Below are positions 1-8,746 of a stretch of DNA of 64,000 bases, piece by piece (position 1 is the stretch's first letter; each line of letters opens with the position of its first letter). The DNA comes from JBLHZY01 sp050633265. Its GTDB lineage: Bacteria > Pseudomonadota > Alphaproteobacteria > Rhodobacterales > Rhodobacteraceae. Below the pieces are notes generated by a model, which made no database searches, was not told the origin of the DNA, and saw only the letters and a program-made list of their open reading frames with translations. The stretch covers positions 23,383 through 87,382 of the forward strand of contig JBOEGE010000012.1 in NCBI GenBank assembly GCA_050633265.1, in the 5' to 3' direction. Both the position numbers and the translations under genes were made by a program.

Positions 1-663
1 TTCAAAGGTGCTTAGAAATGCCTTCCAGGGGCCCCTCAGGGCGCCGCTGAGGGCTGCATCAATCCGCGCACGGATCATGCGCCGTGTTACAGTGATTTGG
101 CGCTTCAGACGCTGGCAGAGCTCACGTTCTAGCTGCAGCTCATTCTGAAGCTTTTCAAATTCTTCTGCTTGGGCCGACAGTGGTGACAAATCGAACCCAT
201 ATGCTTCGACAATCACGCCGTCTGAATCCCGATGCCCCCATCGTTTACCATTTGGGCTGTCCTTAAAAGCGATTACGCCGGCCTCAGCGAGACGCCGAGC
301 GTGACGTTTAAGTGCTGAAAGTGAGAAACCAGTCTGTTCCATTAGATACGCATTGGAAGCCCAGACAATCGGGCGACGCCCCTCCTGCCAGTCTTGGGCT
401 TGCGTAAACGCGCCAAGAATGTCGAGAAGCAGCAAATCACCGGCTTTGAGGCCGATATGAGCTCCTACGCGTTTCACAGCCACGAAGGATCGTGTTTTTG
501 AAATTGCGGACTTTTCGCCCACTGATGCTAGTTGCTCAGCTGCAGCGATACCCGCCGTTGCCTTTCTCCATCCAGATGGACGGTAGCCAATAGACACACC
601 TCCACCATTCTGAGAGATGCCACACTCAGTTGCTCCGTGCGGAGCGTCGGAATAATTATTCAT
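1..663 (-). CDS. repC: Replication initiator RepC, C-terminal part outside the window
   Basis: The minus-strand frame opens with ATG at 663 (MNNYSDAPHG) and stays open to base 1, giving at least 221 residues. Around residues 65-155 it has the RepC winged-helix core (KRVGAHIGLKAGDLLLLD, then WASNAYLMEQTGFSLSALKRH and GKRWGHRDSDG). RepC is the replication initiator of repABC plasmids and acts at an origin usually located within repC itself. It is the third gene of the minus-strand repA-repB-repC module, separated from repB by a 207-bp gap that holds a counter-transcribed RNA. No clear Shine-Dalgarno precedes the ATG, so the exact start is uncertain. Confidence 0.93.
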   Translation of the reverse strand, partial: MNNYSDAPHGATECGISQNGGGVSIGYRPSGWRKATAGIAAAEQLASVGEKSAISKTRSFVAVKRVGAHIGLKAGDLLLLDILGAFTQAQDWQEGRRPIVWASNAYLMEQTGFSLSALKRHARRLAEAGVIAFKDSPNGKRWGHRDSDGVIVEAYGFDLSPLSAQAEEFEKLQNELQLERELCQRLKRQITVTRRMIRARIDAALSGALRGPWKAFLSTFE

Positions 664-710
664 TTTGCTATGCAGGCACAGAAAAGCTGTTCGCCCGAAG
701 ACGTTTTTCG

Positions 711-739
711 TTGTATGGCGATTCGCGGGCTGCTAGGAT
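711..739 (+). promoter_or_regulatory. Sigma-70-like promoter of the counter-transcribed RNA
   Basis: On the plus strand, opposite to repABC, TTGTAT (711-716) and TAGGAT (734-739) are spaced by exactly 17 bp. They sit just upstream of a short segment that ends in an intrinsic terminator. The position in the repB-repC gap is where repABC plasmids encode their antisense regulator. Confidence 0.6.
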
Positions 740-745
740 TGTGGT

Positions 746-810
746 GTTAGAACAAATCGCGCCTTGTGCGCAGCAGCCCTCGGGACTTCGGTTTCGAGGG
801 TTTCTTTTTT
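746..810 (+). ncRNA. repABC counter-transcribed (antisense) RNA
   Basis: A predicted transcript of about 65 nt starts some 7 nt after the -10 at 734-739 and ends at the T-run at 801-810. In repABC plasmids a small RNA from the repB-repC gap, transcribed against the operon, base-pairs with the repC leader and lowers RepC synthesis, setting copy number and incompatibility. Location, orientation, size, promoter and terminator all fit. Exact ends are inferred. Confidence 0.65.
777..810 (+). terminator. Intrinsic terminator of the counter-transcribed RNA
   Basis: Stem CCCTCG (777-782) pairs with CGAGGG (795-800) and is followed directly by TTTCTTTTTT (801-810). This is a standard rho-independent structure on the plus strand. 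Confidence 0.75.
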
Positions 811-870
811 GTGCCGTCCTCCTTTCTGCTCGTTGCCTAAATCGTGGTGGCCAACAACTGTCAGCCGCCC

Positions 871-1845
871 CTACCCTTCGGGGTTCTCTGATTGAAACCG
901 CTCGAAGGAATCCCGAATTAGCTGGTCTAAATTTTGATCCAACCAATTCGCAAATTTCTTATTTTCCCCTGCTCGCTTGATCGACACAGCGAGCCCGGTT
1001 TTTCCGCTCTTGATGCTGACGCCTGGAACTGGGGTTCTCGTTTCGGTGTTCCGCTCTTGTTTGCCACGCTTTCCAACTTCGCGAAGTACAATTTCCAATC
1101 TCTCGTCGGAATCGGCGTTTGCGTGGTTGCTCAAAACTCGGAGAATATGCTCTTCGTTGAGGCGGTCGTTTTCGAATGCAGTCGCAAGAGCCGTCCACTT
1201 CGGGCGACCTGCGCCTGGCGCAGCGCCGATGGCTTCGCCTACCGCTATAGGAACCATACGATTGATCCGCTCAAGTTGAGAAAGTGTGTTCTTGCTGATA
1301 GCCAAAGCCTGGCAAACATCGGCACGAGAATACTCTTGCTCCAATATCGCCTGGGCGAACCGGACACGCTCGTAGTAACTCAGTTCTGCACGGCCGGCAT
1401 TCTCGAGCCCCTTAGCCATCAAGGCATCAGAGTCATCAAGCGTACGGATCAATGCTTTAACCGGCACTCCAAGATGACGGCATGCCAGAATCCGACGCTG
1501 ACCATAAATAACTTCAAAATGCCCATCTTGTTCCTTGGACGGCCGAAGCAGCACAGGAACCTGCTGCCCCGCCTCTGCGATACTCTCGGCGAGAACCTGA
1601 ATAGACTCATGCGGCTCTGCGTTGTTAACAGCTGTTAACTCGATGCCGAGCCTATCTTTTGGGCCCCAAGCGAGCACCAGACTTGTATCGATCTCTTGAA
1701 TACCCCCAAGTCCAGCACGAACCGAGCCTATAGTTCCTTTGGGCAGAGCTCTATGAGCGCGATCGGAAGGATTGCTTTTTGGCGCTTCCGATGCAGCCGA
1801 AATTGCGGCCATAATTCCGGTTTTGTTTTTTCCCATCGCCATCAT
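871..1845 (-). CDS. repB: Plasmid partition protein RepB (ParB family)
   Basis: A 324-residue ParB-like centromere-binding protein that loads on parS and partners RepA in plasmid segregation. Visible are the ParB nuclease-like motif (VIYGQRRILACRHLGVPVKALI, about residues 110-135) and a helix-turn-helix (RADVCQALAISKNTLSQLERI, about residues 170-190). I chose the ATG at 1845, which overlaps the repA stop as TGATG and has a GGGAG Shine-Dalgarno upstream. A TTG at 1857 is possible. The coding sequence itself contains a perfect parS palindrome at 1624-1639. Confidence 0.93.
   Translation of the reverse strand: MMAMGKNKTGIMAAISAASEAPKSNPSDRAHRALPKGTIGSVRAGLGGIQEIDTSLVLAWGPKDRLGIELTAVNNAEPHESIQVLAESIAEAGQQVPVLLRPSKEQDGHFEVIYGQRRILACRHLGVPVKALIRTLDDSDALMAKGLENAGRAELSYYERVRFAQAILEQEYSRADVCQALAISKNTLSQLERINRMVPIAVGEAIGAAPGAGRPKWTALATAFENDRLNEEHILRVLSNHANADSDERLEIVLREVGKRGKQERNTETRTPVPGVSIKSGKTGLAVSIKRAGENKKFANWLDQNLDQLIRDSFERFQSENPEG
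1624..1639. promoter_or_regulatory. parS palindrome inside repB
   Basis: GTTAACAGCTGTTAAC is a perfect 16-bp palindrome inside the repB coding sequence, identical to the copy upstream of repA at 3168-3183. repABC plasmids use 16-bp palindromes of this form as the RepB binding site. Confidence 0.85.
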
Positions 1846-3026
1846 CAACGCTCCCAAGCTTTCTGAATCATCTTCGCGACTTCGCTCCCAACCGCATCCA
1901 TGCTGGTCTTGGCTCGATCGTACGTGGAACGGGTCATGTCGGCGCGCAGCACTTCGTAGATGGACATTTTCAGCATCGATGCGTCCGCAATTGCAGTACT
2001 ACGCAAACTGGTGGTCGACACCACACGATCCTGGAACAAGGCCCGCATCAAACTAACAATCTGCTGGCTTGGCACATCACTTGGATCATCGCGTGTAATG
2101 AGAAATGAGAAAAAGTCATGATCAAGCTGCACGCCTGTGTCCTCAATAACCCCCAAATATGCTGACGTCATTTCAATGAATTGCTGCGTTGAAGCCAAAT
2201 CAAGCATACTCGGTGTCATCGGAACGATCACAGACGTCGCCGCATAGAGACCCGTCAGTGTTAAAAACCCAAGGGCGGGGGGGCTATCGATAACAACCAC
2301 ATCGTAGTTGCTCTCAACCGATTGAATTGCCCGGTCTAGCTTTTCAAAAAATGCTACACCGCGCCCAGCATTGACCGCAGTTTCCGTTTCAAACTCACTG
2401 AGCACAAGTCGTGCAGGCGCGAGATGGAGGCCCGCAAAATAGGTCTCAACAATCGCATCGGACATTGGAACCGGGTCATCGTACCGCAAAGCGTCGTAGA
2501 TTGACGCGCCTTCAAACTCCAACTCGGTTTGAATTCCACAGAAACCCGTAAGACTTCCTTGGGGATCCAAATCAATCGCCAAGACCCGATACCCGCTCAA
2601 AGCAAGATAATGACAAAGATGAATGGCCGACGTTGACTTCGCGGAACCACCTTTGAAATTCATAAGCTGGATAACCTGAAGCTTGTCTCCTTCGCGTCGA
2701 CCAGGAAGATACTTTCCGGGGCTTCGCGATGTCGCTTCTAGGAGGCCTCGTATATGCAGCATTTCGTCACCAGAGTAGAATCTGCGCCCGTTCCTAACAA
2801 TATCTGGTTCAGGGATTGAGCCTTCACTGTGACACTTGCGAAGAAATTGACCCGTCACCCCCAAGAGTTCTGCCGCTTCTGTCGCGCTGAACAACCTCAG
2901 TTTTTTACGTTGATCGGGGGCATATACTTGCTGAAGATGCGTGGTTAGCGCAGTGTGCAAACGTGCCGCCATTTGGCTGGTTAGCTCGGACTGAGTGGTT
3001 GCTTCTATAGGTGCAGTCTGGAACAT
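1845..3026 (-). CDS. repA: Plasmid partition ATPase RepA (ParA family)
   Basis: A 393-residue ParA-type ATPase that drives plasmid segregation with RepB and represses the repABC promoter. It has an N-terminal helix-turn-helix of the kind seen in RepA (LFSATEAAELLGVTGQFLRKC), a deviant Walker A motif (FKGGSAKSTSAIHL, about residues 124-137), the A' motif LAIDLDPQGSLTG and Walker B VVVIDSPPALGF. Start chosen at the ATG at 3026 (MFQTAPIEA). A TTG 39 nt upstream would add 13 residues. It is the first gene of the repABC operon and its stop overlaps the repB start. Confidence 0.94.
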   Translation of the reverse strand: MFQTAPIEATTQSELTSQMAARLHTALTTHLQQVYAPDQRKKLRLFSATEAAELLGVTGQFLRKCHSEGSIPEPDIVRNGRRFYSGDEMLHIRGLLEATSRSPGKYLPGRREGDKLQVIQLMNFKGGSAKSTSAIHLCHYLALSGYRVLAIDLDPQGSLTGFCGIQTELEFEGASIYDALRYDDPVPMSDAIVETYFAGLHLAPARLVLSEFETETAVNAGRGVAFFEKLDRAIQSVESNYDVVVIDSPPALGFLTLTGLYAATSVIVPMTPSMLDLASTQQFIEMTSAYLGVIEDTGVQLDHDFFSFLITRDDPSDVPSQQIVSLMRALFQDRVVSTTSLRSTAIADASMLKMSIYEVLRADMTRSTYDRAKTSMDAVGSEVAKMIQKAWER

Positions 3027-3108
3027 AGTTGCTATTTCTTTGCTCGAACGCGCATAATTGCGCAACTTGATCCCAAAGGCAGTGATTCACCCTTCTAAGT
3101 CAAGGCTT

Positions 3109-3117
3109 TTATCCACA
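3109..3117 (+). promoter_or_regulatory. DnaA box upstream of repA
   Basis: TTATCCACA matches the DnaA-box consensus exactly. It lies between the repA start and parS. It could allow host DnaA to influence repA transcription or replication. A single 9-mer can also occur by chance. Confidence 0.45.
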
Positions 3118-3167
3118 GCTTGTGTCTGCTTTCCAGAGCGGCACTAGGGAAGCGCACTACACATGCT

Positions 3168-3183
3168 GTTAACAGCTGTTAAC
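3168..3183. promoter_or_regulatory. parS palindrome upstream of repA
   Basis: GTTAACAGCTGTTAAC is a perfect 16-bp palindrome 142 bp before the repA start, a common position for the RepB centromere site. An identical copy is in repB at 1624-1639. Confidence 0.88.
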
Positions 3184-3644
3184 TGCCGCCAGTTTGACGA
3201 CGGTCCAGCACACCGATCGTTGCGAGATCGCCTAGAGATGGCTCAAACGGCGTGATCAAATCACCCAAGCCGTCAGTTTAAAAGCGCCACTTCACAATAC
3301 GTATGCCATTTAACAGTCGCCAAACTAAATTCACAGAAACTGCGCGTGTCGCCGCATGAATTCGGCCGCATGTGAGGCAAGGGGTAGGGCAGGGGGCTTA
3401 CAAAAGCACCACCAATCTTAGGAAAGTCACTGCCCCTCAATCCTCAACATCCGTCTAGGCCAAACGACATCGGCAATCATTCGGAACATAAAAGGTAGAA
3501 AGCTGGTGGAATTCGGAGCGCAATATAACGTGGGCGAGAGGCGAGGGCGGAAGCGTTCCAAAAAGACTCGCTTCTCGATCAACCCGTCGCCTCGCGTCGA
3601 ACCATCAGACCTCGATCCTCTAATTCCAAATCGAGATCAGTGCT
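3184..3644. other. Intergenic region between parS and the copper ATPase, no gene seen
   Basis: About 460 bp between the repABC control region and the 3' end of the copper ATPase gene. I found no convincing reading frame, RNA gene, transposon end or strong terminator here. It marks the border between the plasmid backbone and the metal-resistance cargo. Confidence 0.5.
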
Positions 3645-5993
3645 CTAGAGTTTTACGCGACGCAAACGCAACGCATTTGTGATAACAGACACCGAAGATA
3701 GACTCATTGCGGCAGCTGCGATCATTGGTGACAGCAAAATCCCAAAGAGGGGATAGAGGATACCTGCGGCTAACGGAACACCCGCCGCATTGTAGGCGAA
3801 AGCAAAAAACAAGTTTTGCTTAATGTTGCGCAGCGTTGAGGTCGCCAGCTTTCGGGCACGCACAATCCCGACAAGATCGCCACCAAGCAATGTGATGCCC
3901 GCACTTTCAACAGCAACGTCAGCGCCAGTCCCCATGGCAATCCCCACATCGGCCGTAGCCAACGCGGGCGCATCATTCACACCATCACCAGCCATTGCCA
4001 CACTGTGTCCTTTTGCATGAAGCTCCTCGACCAAGGCTTTCTTATCTTCGGGTAGCACTCCAGCGCGGACATCATCAATGCCAAGCAAACCAGCAACGGC
4101 TTCTGCGGTGCGTTGATTGTCCCCTGTTGCCATGATGACCCGAAGCCCAAGCCTATGAAGCTCCTGAATGGCACTAGCCGTTGTTGGTTTGATGGGATCA
4201 GCAACCGCAACCACCCCAGCGAGCGCGCCGTCCAGGGAAATGAACATTGCCGTCTTCCCCTCCGAGCGCAGGGTATCCATGGCCTCTTCAATGCCCTTCG
4301 TATCAACACCCAATAGCTCCATCATCGCGTTATTCCCAAGAGCGACGGATTGGCCTTCAACAGTTCCTTGAACACCTTTGCCGGTCACTGCTTCAAATCT
4401 GCTCGCTTTGGGTAAAGAAATGCCGCGGCTTCGAGCGCCTTCAACAATCGCCTCCGCCAATGGATGCTCAGACCCCAACTCGAGTGCCGCGGCAAGCTTA
4501 AGAACGGTATCACTTGAGAAAACTGAAAAGGCGACAACATCCGTGAGCTCTGGTTTCCCGAGAGTGAGTGTCCCTGTTTTGTCCACGATAATGGTGTCAA
4601 CGCCTGCCATACGTTCTAGGGCCTCTGCATCCTTGATCAAAACACCAGCCTGCGCACCTCGGCCCGCGGCAGTGGTAATCGAAATTGGAGTCGCCAATCC
4701 AAGGGCACAGGGGCAAGCAATGATCAGAACCGACACTGACGACGCGATCGCGAAAGCAAGCGCGGGATTGGGGCCAAAGAACAGCCAAGTGAAAAAGGAG
4801 ATGAGTGCTATCAACACAACTGCGGGCACGAATACCGCGGAAACACGATCTGCGAGACCTTGAATTGGCGCGCGTGAGCGGCGTGCTCCAGCAACCATTT
4901 CAACGATCTGAGACAAAACGGTGTTGGCTCCGACTTGTGTCGCGCGAATAGCAAGTGTGCCGTTTTTGTTGATTGTACCTCCGGTTACACGGTCCCCCTC
5001 AGTTTTCTCAATCGGCACAGGTTCGCCTGTAATCATGCTTTCATCTATTGATGAATGCCCCTCAGTAACGATCGCATCCACAGGTATGCTGTCGCCGGGA
5101 CGAACACGCAGCAAATCACCGACAGTAACCTGTTCGAGAGGGACATCTTTTTCCAACCCTTCCGCAGAAATCACTCGAGCCATTTTGGGGGCGAGGTCGA
5201 GTAGGGCGCGGATTGCGTCACCAGTACGTTCACGTGCACGCAACTCTAGGACCTGGCCAACGAAGACGAGCGCGATAATAACGACCGCGGCTTCGTAATA
5301 GGTTCCGACCCCTCCGTCGGTCCGGTATTGGTCTGGAAACAGATTTGGCAAGAAAGTCGCAAATAGGGAATACACATAAGCAGCGCCGACCCCGAGAGCA
5401 ATTAAGGTCCACATATTTGGAGATCGGTTTTTCACCGATGCCACACCACGTGCAAAAAACGGTCTTGCCGCCCAAAGGATGATCGGGGTCGCGATCAAGA
5501 ACTCCGCATATGACGCAATCTGATGGCCAACCAAATTCCTGACGGGCAATCCCACGAGCTCTCCCATCGTGAGAACAATTAAAGGAACAGCCGCTAAGGC
5601 ACTGATCCACATACGGCGGGTAAAATCCGTGAGTTCTTCGCTTTGTTCGTCATTGGGGACAACAGTCTCCAATGCCATTCCGCAAATTGGGCAGGCGCCC
5701 GGCTCGTCGCGGATCACCTCTGGATGCATGGGACAGGTCCATTGAGCCCCTTGAGAAATATTTGCGGTGGACACCCCGGGGGCACCCTCATGAGCGCGAC
5801 CATCATAGCCCCCTACAAAAGCGTAGAGCCACGGGTCGTTCTTGAACTGGGTCTGACAGCGCTCTGAGCAGAAGTGATAGGTTTCACCTTCCAAGTCATC
5901 AGTGAGAGTCTTCGGTGTCACTTCCACATTCATTCCGCAAACAGGGTCAACGGCGCTTGTTCCGTGATGATGTTTATTCATATTATCAGACAT
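3645..5993 (-). CDS. copA: Copper-translocating P1B-type ATPase with YHS and metal-binding N-terminus
   Basis: A 782-residue inner-membrane Cu(I) exporter. The N-terminus carries a His-rich stretch, a YHS domain (DPVCGMNV to CSERCQTQF, about residues 18-55) and a heavy-metal-binding segment (CPMHPEVI and CPICGMAL, about 88-110). The ATPase core shows TGEP, the transmembrane CPC (IIACPCALGLATP), DKTGT phosphorylation motif, SEHPLAEAI and GDGVNDAPALA. The last helices contain YN and MSLSS, typical of Cu(I) pumps. The start at 5993 (MSDNMNKHHHG) has GGAG 8 nt upstream; an upstream ATG at 6047 is less likely. A CueR-type box lies 32 bp before the start. Confidence 0.95.
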   Translation of the reverse strand: MSDNMNKHHHGTSAVDPVCGMNVEVTPKTLTDDLEGETYHFCSERCQTQFKNDPWLYAFVGGYDGRAHEGAPGVSTANISQGAQWTCPMHPEVIRDEPGACPICGMALETVVPNDEQSEELTDFTRRMWISALAAVPLIVLTMGELVGLPVRNLVGHQIASYAEFLIATPIILWAARPFFARGVASVKNRSPNMWTLIALGVGAAYVYSLFATFLPNLFPDQYRTDGGVGTYYEAAVVIIALVFVGQVLELRARERTGDAIRALLDLAPKMARVISAEGLEKDVPLEQVTVGDLLRVRPGDSIPVDAIVTEGHSSIDESMITGEPVPIEKTEGDRVTGGTINKNGTLAIRATQVGANTVLSQIVEMVAGARRSRAPIQGLADRVSAVFVPAVVLIALISFFTWLFFGPNPALAFAIASSVSVLIIACPCALGLATPISITTAAGRGAQAGVLIKDAEALERMAGVDTIIVDKTGTLTLGKPELTDVVAFSVFSSDTVLKLAAALELGSEHPLAEAIVEGARSRGISLPKASRFEAVTGKGVQGTVEGQSVALGNNAMMELLGVDTKGIEEAMDTLRSEGKTAMFISLDGALAGVVAVADPIKPTTASAIQELHRLGLRVIMATGDNQRTAEAVAGLLGIDDVRAGVLPEDKKALVEELHAKGHSVAMAGDGVNDAPALATADVGIAMGTGADVAVESAGITLLGGDLVGIVRARKLATSTLRNIKQNLFFAFAYNAAGVPLAAGILYPLFGILLSPMIAAAAMSLSSVSVITNALRLRRVKL

Positions 5994-6024
5994 CGTATTC
6001 TCCAATCTATGGAATATGCGTGAA

Positions 6025-6047
6025 GGTTCCCATGGGGGTAAGGTCAA
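6025..6047 (-). promoter_or_regulatory. CueR-type operator for the 3645-5993 copper ATPase
   Basis: On the minus strand it reads TTGACC, TTACCCCC, ATGGGAACC. This has the -35 hexamer and dyad layout of MerR/CueR promoters and matches the boxes at 29030 and 29077. It overlaps the lgt stop codon, so the ATPase gene probably has its own copper-induced promoter within the end of lgt. Confidence 0.7.
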
Positions 6048-6967
6048 TCCATTTCGATCTGTTTTCCCGAATAAATGGGACCTCGTCGCGACCGCGCGAC
6101 CCAGATCAGCACAGCTCCAACCAATACCATGGGAAGGGATAGGATTTGCCCCATGGTCAGTCCACCAACGGCAAAATGCAGCGCGTGACCTACAGGGTTT
6201 TCAAGTGTTACGAATTGCATATCCGGCTGGCGGAAAAACTCGACAAGAAAACGGGCAGAGCCATAACCTGTTAAAAAAACACCAGTAATGGCGCCCGGAC
6301 TATGAAGCCACTTGCGACGCAATGCGAGGATCATCAAGGCGACCCCCAAAAGCAGCCCCTCCAGCAAGGCCTCGTAGATTTGCGAAGGGTGGCGGGCACA
6401 TTGTCCGATGATATCGGCACACGACTGGGCTGCATCGCCAGGAAAAATGACACCCCAAGGTAGGGTGGTCGGACGACCCCAAAGCTCAGCGTTGATGAAA
6501 TTCGCTAGACGTCCCAGAAACAAACCAAGAGGGGCGGACAACGCAAGAAGGTCGGCCAGACTAATAATGGAGATCTGGTTGCGCACGGCAAAGACCACCG
6601 CCGCAATCGAAACCCCCAAGAATCCACCATGGAAAGACATCCCTCCCTGCCAAATCTTTAGGATTTCCAAAGGCTGGGACAGATAATACCCGGGTTGATA
6701 GAACAGGACGAACCCTAGTCTCCCACCCAAAATGATCCCGAAGATCACCCAGTTCAAGAAACTCTCGAGTTGCTGGCTTGTCATCGGTGGCGTTTGATCC
6801 GGCCAATACTTCGTGCGTCGGATGAGCTCAATACAAAGCCGCCACCCCAAGAGCAGACCCACGATATAGGCGAGGGCGTACCATCTTAGTGTCAAGGTTA
6901 GGGCCCCGATCTCGATGGAAAAAATGTCAGGGGAGATATCGGGAAAAGGCAGGCCAGCAGCGATCAT
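6044..6967 (-). CDS. lgt: Prolipoprotein diacylglyceryl transferase Lgt
   Basis: A 307-residue multi-pass inner-membrane enzyme that transfers diacylglycerol from phosphatidylglycerol to the lipobox cysteine, the first step of lipoprotein maturation. Diagnostic segments are RWYALAYIVGLLLGW, GGMSFHGGFLGV, and the Lgt signature GRLANFINAELWGRPT with HPSQIYEALLEG. The start at 6967 overlaps the upstream gene's stop by 4 nt (ATGA); a longer frame to 7177 is only open reading through the neighbour. An Lgt copy is unusual on a plasmid, since the chromosomal gene is essential. LspA at 38440 is also on this replicon. Confidence 0.93.
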   Translation of the reverse strand: MIAAGLPFPDISPDIFSIEIGALTLTLRWYALAYIVGLLLGWRLCIELIRRTKYWPDQTPPMTSQQLESFLNWVIFGIILGGRLGFVLFYQPGYYLSQPLEILKIWQGGMSFHGGFLGVSIAAVVFAVRNQISIISLADLLALSAPLGLFLGRLANFINAELWGRPTTLPWGVIFPGDAAQSCADIIGQCARHPSQIYEALLEGLLLGVALMILALRRKWLHSPGAITGVFLTGYGSARFLVEFFRQPDMQFVTLENPVGHALHFAVGGLTMGQILSLPMVLVGAVLIWVARSRRGPIYSGKQIEMD

Positions 6968-7662
6968 TCGGAATCTTTCAATTGGGGGGAGAGGGGGAGG
7001 GCGCCTGACTTGTGGCGCAGCGCCACGATAAGGACGGGTACGCCCGTCATCAGGCCGAGCCCGATGGCGACCCATCTGGCAGAACCGAACCCGCCTGACA
7101 TGGCCTCGGCGCCCAGATAGGCTAAGACAAAGCTTGCTGGAAGGATGCCCGCCAGCGTGGCTAGAATGAACCGCCAAGGATGTATTTGGCTCAATCCGGC
7201 GGCGTAGCTCATCACATCAAAAGAAATAAAAGGCATCAACCGACTTACAAAAACAGTAAAGGTCAAAGCGTTTTGCGACCCAAGCAAGCCTGAGGCAGCT
7301 CGAGCCCCAACAAGCCGGTCGACCGTCTTTTTACCCAATACACGCGCAATCGCAAAAGCCACCAAAGCGCCCGTTTCAGCTCCAATCGCGACATAAATCG
7401 CGCCTGCGACTTGTCCAAATGCAGCACCAGCGGCAAGAGCAATCGGCGCGCTTGGAATTGGACTTGCGACGACAGCTAGGCTCATCATGAATATAATCAC
7501 AAATGGACCAAAGACGCCAAGTCGTTCAATCCACTGCGAAATTTCAAATGCACTGGGCCTTTGCCAAGCAGGCGAACTCAAGAACCAATACCCGGCAAGC
7601 CCAAGGAGGCAAATCAACAAAAAGGCATAGAGCATTGAGCTGCGACGTAACCTTTCAGCCAT
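6964..7662 (-). CDS. TVP38/TMEM64 family membrane protein
   Basis: A 232-residue inner-membrane protein of the DedA-related TVP38/TMEM64 (SNARE-associated) family. It has an N-terminal membrane segment and the family core, with a glycine-rich re-entrant region (ASPIPSAPIALAAGAAFGQVAGAIYVAIGAETGA) and FVSRLMPFISFDVMSYAAGLSQI. Its substrate is unknown. Relatives often neighbour rhodanese and metal or selenium genes, as here. It is translationally coupled to lgt by a 4-nt overlap. Confidence 0.88.
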   Translation of the reverse strand: MAERLRRSSMLYAFLLICLLGLAGYWFLSSPAWQRPSAFEISQWIERLGVFGPFVIIFMMSLAVVASPIPSAPIALAAGAAFGQVAGAIYVAIGAETGALVAFAIARVLGKKTVDRLVGARAASGLLGSQNALTFTVFVSRLMPFISFDVMSYAAGLSQIHPWRFILATLAGILPASFVLAYLGAEAMSGGFGSARWVAIGLGLMTGVPVLIVALRHKSGALPLSPQLKDSE

Positions 7663-7767
7663 GCCACGGGACCTTTGGGAGAGAATTAAATGCGGCGTGA
7701 AATTCGATCATTCCGTCGACAGTGACTTGGTCTTGATTTTCCGCGCCAGACCGCATTCGAAAACCCC

Positions 7768-8238
7768 TCAAAGTTTGAGGGAGGACGGCAACGCGTCGAT
7801 GGCATTTTGGGCGGAGACAATTGGCAAACCTGACTCGACCCAACCCGGCCCCTTGCGTGACCCAAGCATTCCCTCGGACACATCTATGAAACCGTCATAA
7901 CCAGCCTCTCGAAGACTAGACATCACGCTTCCGGAACGCCCGCCGGTCGCGCAGATCAAGGCAACGGCGCGGTGTTCGGCCAATTCGCGCGCTGCAAACA
8001 ACCGTTCAGAGAAGCCTTTGTCATTGAGGCTCACAGGCCAAGCACCTTCGGCTACACCTGTTTCCTGCCATTCTTTGGACGTTCGGATATCCAAAATCCG
8101 AATTCGGTCCAGTAACAGAGCATCAAATGCCTCAACGGCTGTCCAAACATCACGACTTTGGGCAAATACAGGGGTCACGATGGCTTGAGCAGGCAACACT
8201 GCCAAGATGCTCAAGGTGTGGCGGCGAGTTAGTGTCAT
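7768..8238 (-). CDS. Exported rhodanese-like protein
   Basis: A 156-residue protein with a twin-arginine-like leader (MTLTRRHTLSILAVLPAQAIVTPVFAQ) and one rhodanese domain. The active-site loop is CATGGRSG, with the catalytic cysteine present. Such proteins carry persulfide sulfur or act as periplasmic thiol proteins; the actual substrate cannot be read. Start chosen at 8238 because GGGAGAG precedes it. It follows the DUF302 gene by 22 bp on the same strand, so it probably belongs to that operon. Confidence 0.85.
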   Translation of the reverse strand: MTLTRRHTLSILAVLPAQAIVTPVFAQSRDVWTAVEAFDALLLDRIRILDIRTSKEWQETGVAEGAWPVSLNDKGFSERLFAARELAEHRAVALICATGGRSGSVMSSLREAGYDGFIDVSEGMLGSRKGPGWVESGLPIVSAQNAIDALPSSLKL

Positions 8239-8260
8239 TTCATTCTCTCCCTTAGTGAGT

Positions 8261-8647
8261 TCACGCCGCTTCAATGGCAGCGCGGAGCATGTCGCGAACT
8301 TTGCCAGCAATCGCGAGAAGTTCTTCGTTTCCGACAGCCGTCATCGAGGCAACGGGATCGATGGCGCAGACCTCTGTGCCACCGTCAACCTGTCGCAAAA
8401 TGACGTTGCACGGCAGCATCGCGCCAATACGAGGTTCCAGGCCGATGGCCTTGTGAGCCATAGTAGGGTTACAAGCGCCGAGGATCCGGTAGCCATCAAC
8501 TTCCACATCAATCTTTTTTTTTAGCGTCTCTTTGACGTCAATTTCAGTAAGCACGCCAAAGCCTTGCGTGCCGAGGGCATCACAGACACGCATGTGCGCA
8601 TCATCGATAGCAACTCCCGACAGCAGCCGGTTGTACGTGTAGGTCAT
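8261..8647 (-). CDS. DUF302 family protein
   Basis: A 128-residue soluble protein with the DUF302 layout: GFGVLTEIDVKETLKKK, ILGACNPTMAHKAI, then IGAMLPCNVILRQ. There is no signal peptide from the ATG at 8647, which has a GGAGAAAC-type ribosome site. The biochemical role of DUF302 is not established. These proteins recur in heavy-metal and redox gene clusters, and two conserved cysteines (GAC, LPC) could bind metal. Confidence 0.85.
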   Translation of the reverse strand: MTYTYNRLLSGVAIDDAHMRVCDALGTQGFGVLTEIDVKETLKKKIDVEVDGYRILGACNPTMAHKAIGLEPRIGAMLPCNVILRQVDGGTEVCAIDPVASMTAVGNEELLAIAGKVRDMLRAAIEAA

Positions 8648-8669
8648 CACGTTTCTCCTGTTGAAAATG

Positions 8670-8706
8670 CCCCGACCGAACCACGGGGAAGGGATGCCGG
8701 TCGGGG
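8670..8706 (-). terminator. Hairpin between the EF-hand gene and DUF302, possible attenuator
   Basis: CCCCGACCG (8670-8678) and CGGTCGGGG (8698-8706) form a perfect 9-bp stem. On the minus strand it is followed by CATTTTC, only a weak T-tract. It may partially terminate or stabilise the upstream message. Confidence 0.4.
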
Positions 8707-8746
8707 CGAAGGAGGCACTAGGACCGTGCTCTCCCAATTGCAAAAC

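Noticed and set aside
934..1638. 234-residue plus-strand open frame
   Set aside because: Antisense to repB, which has ParB motifs over the same region.
6968..7177. Extended N-terminus for Lgt
   Set aside because: The extra 70 residues are out-of-frame translation of the TVP38 gene and would move the Lgt start far from the 4-nt overlap typical of coupling.
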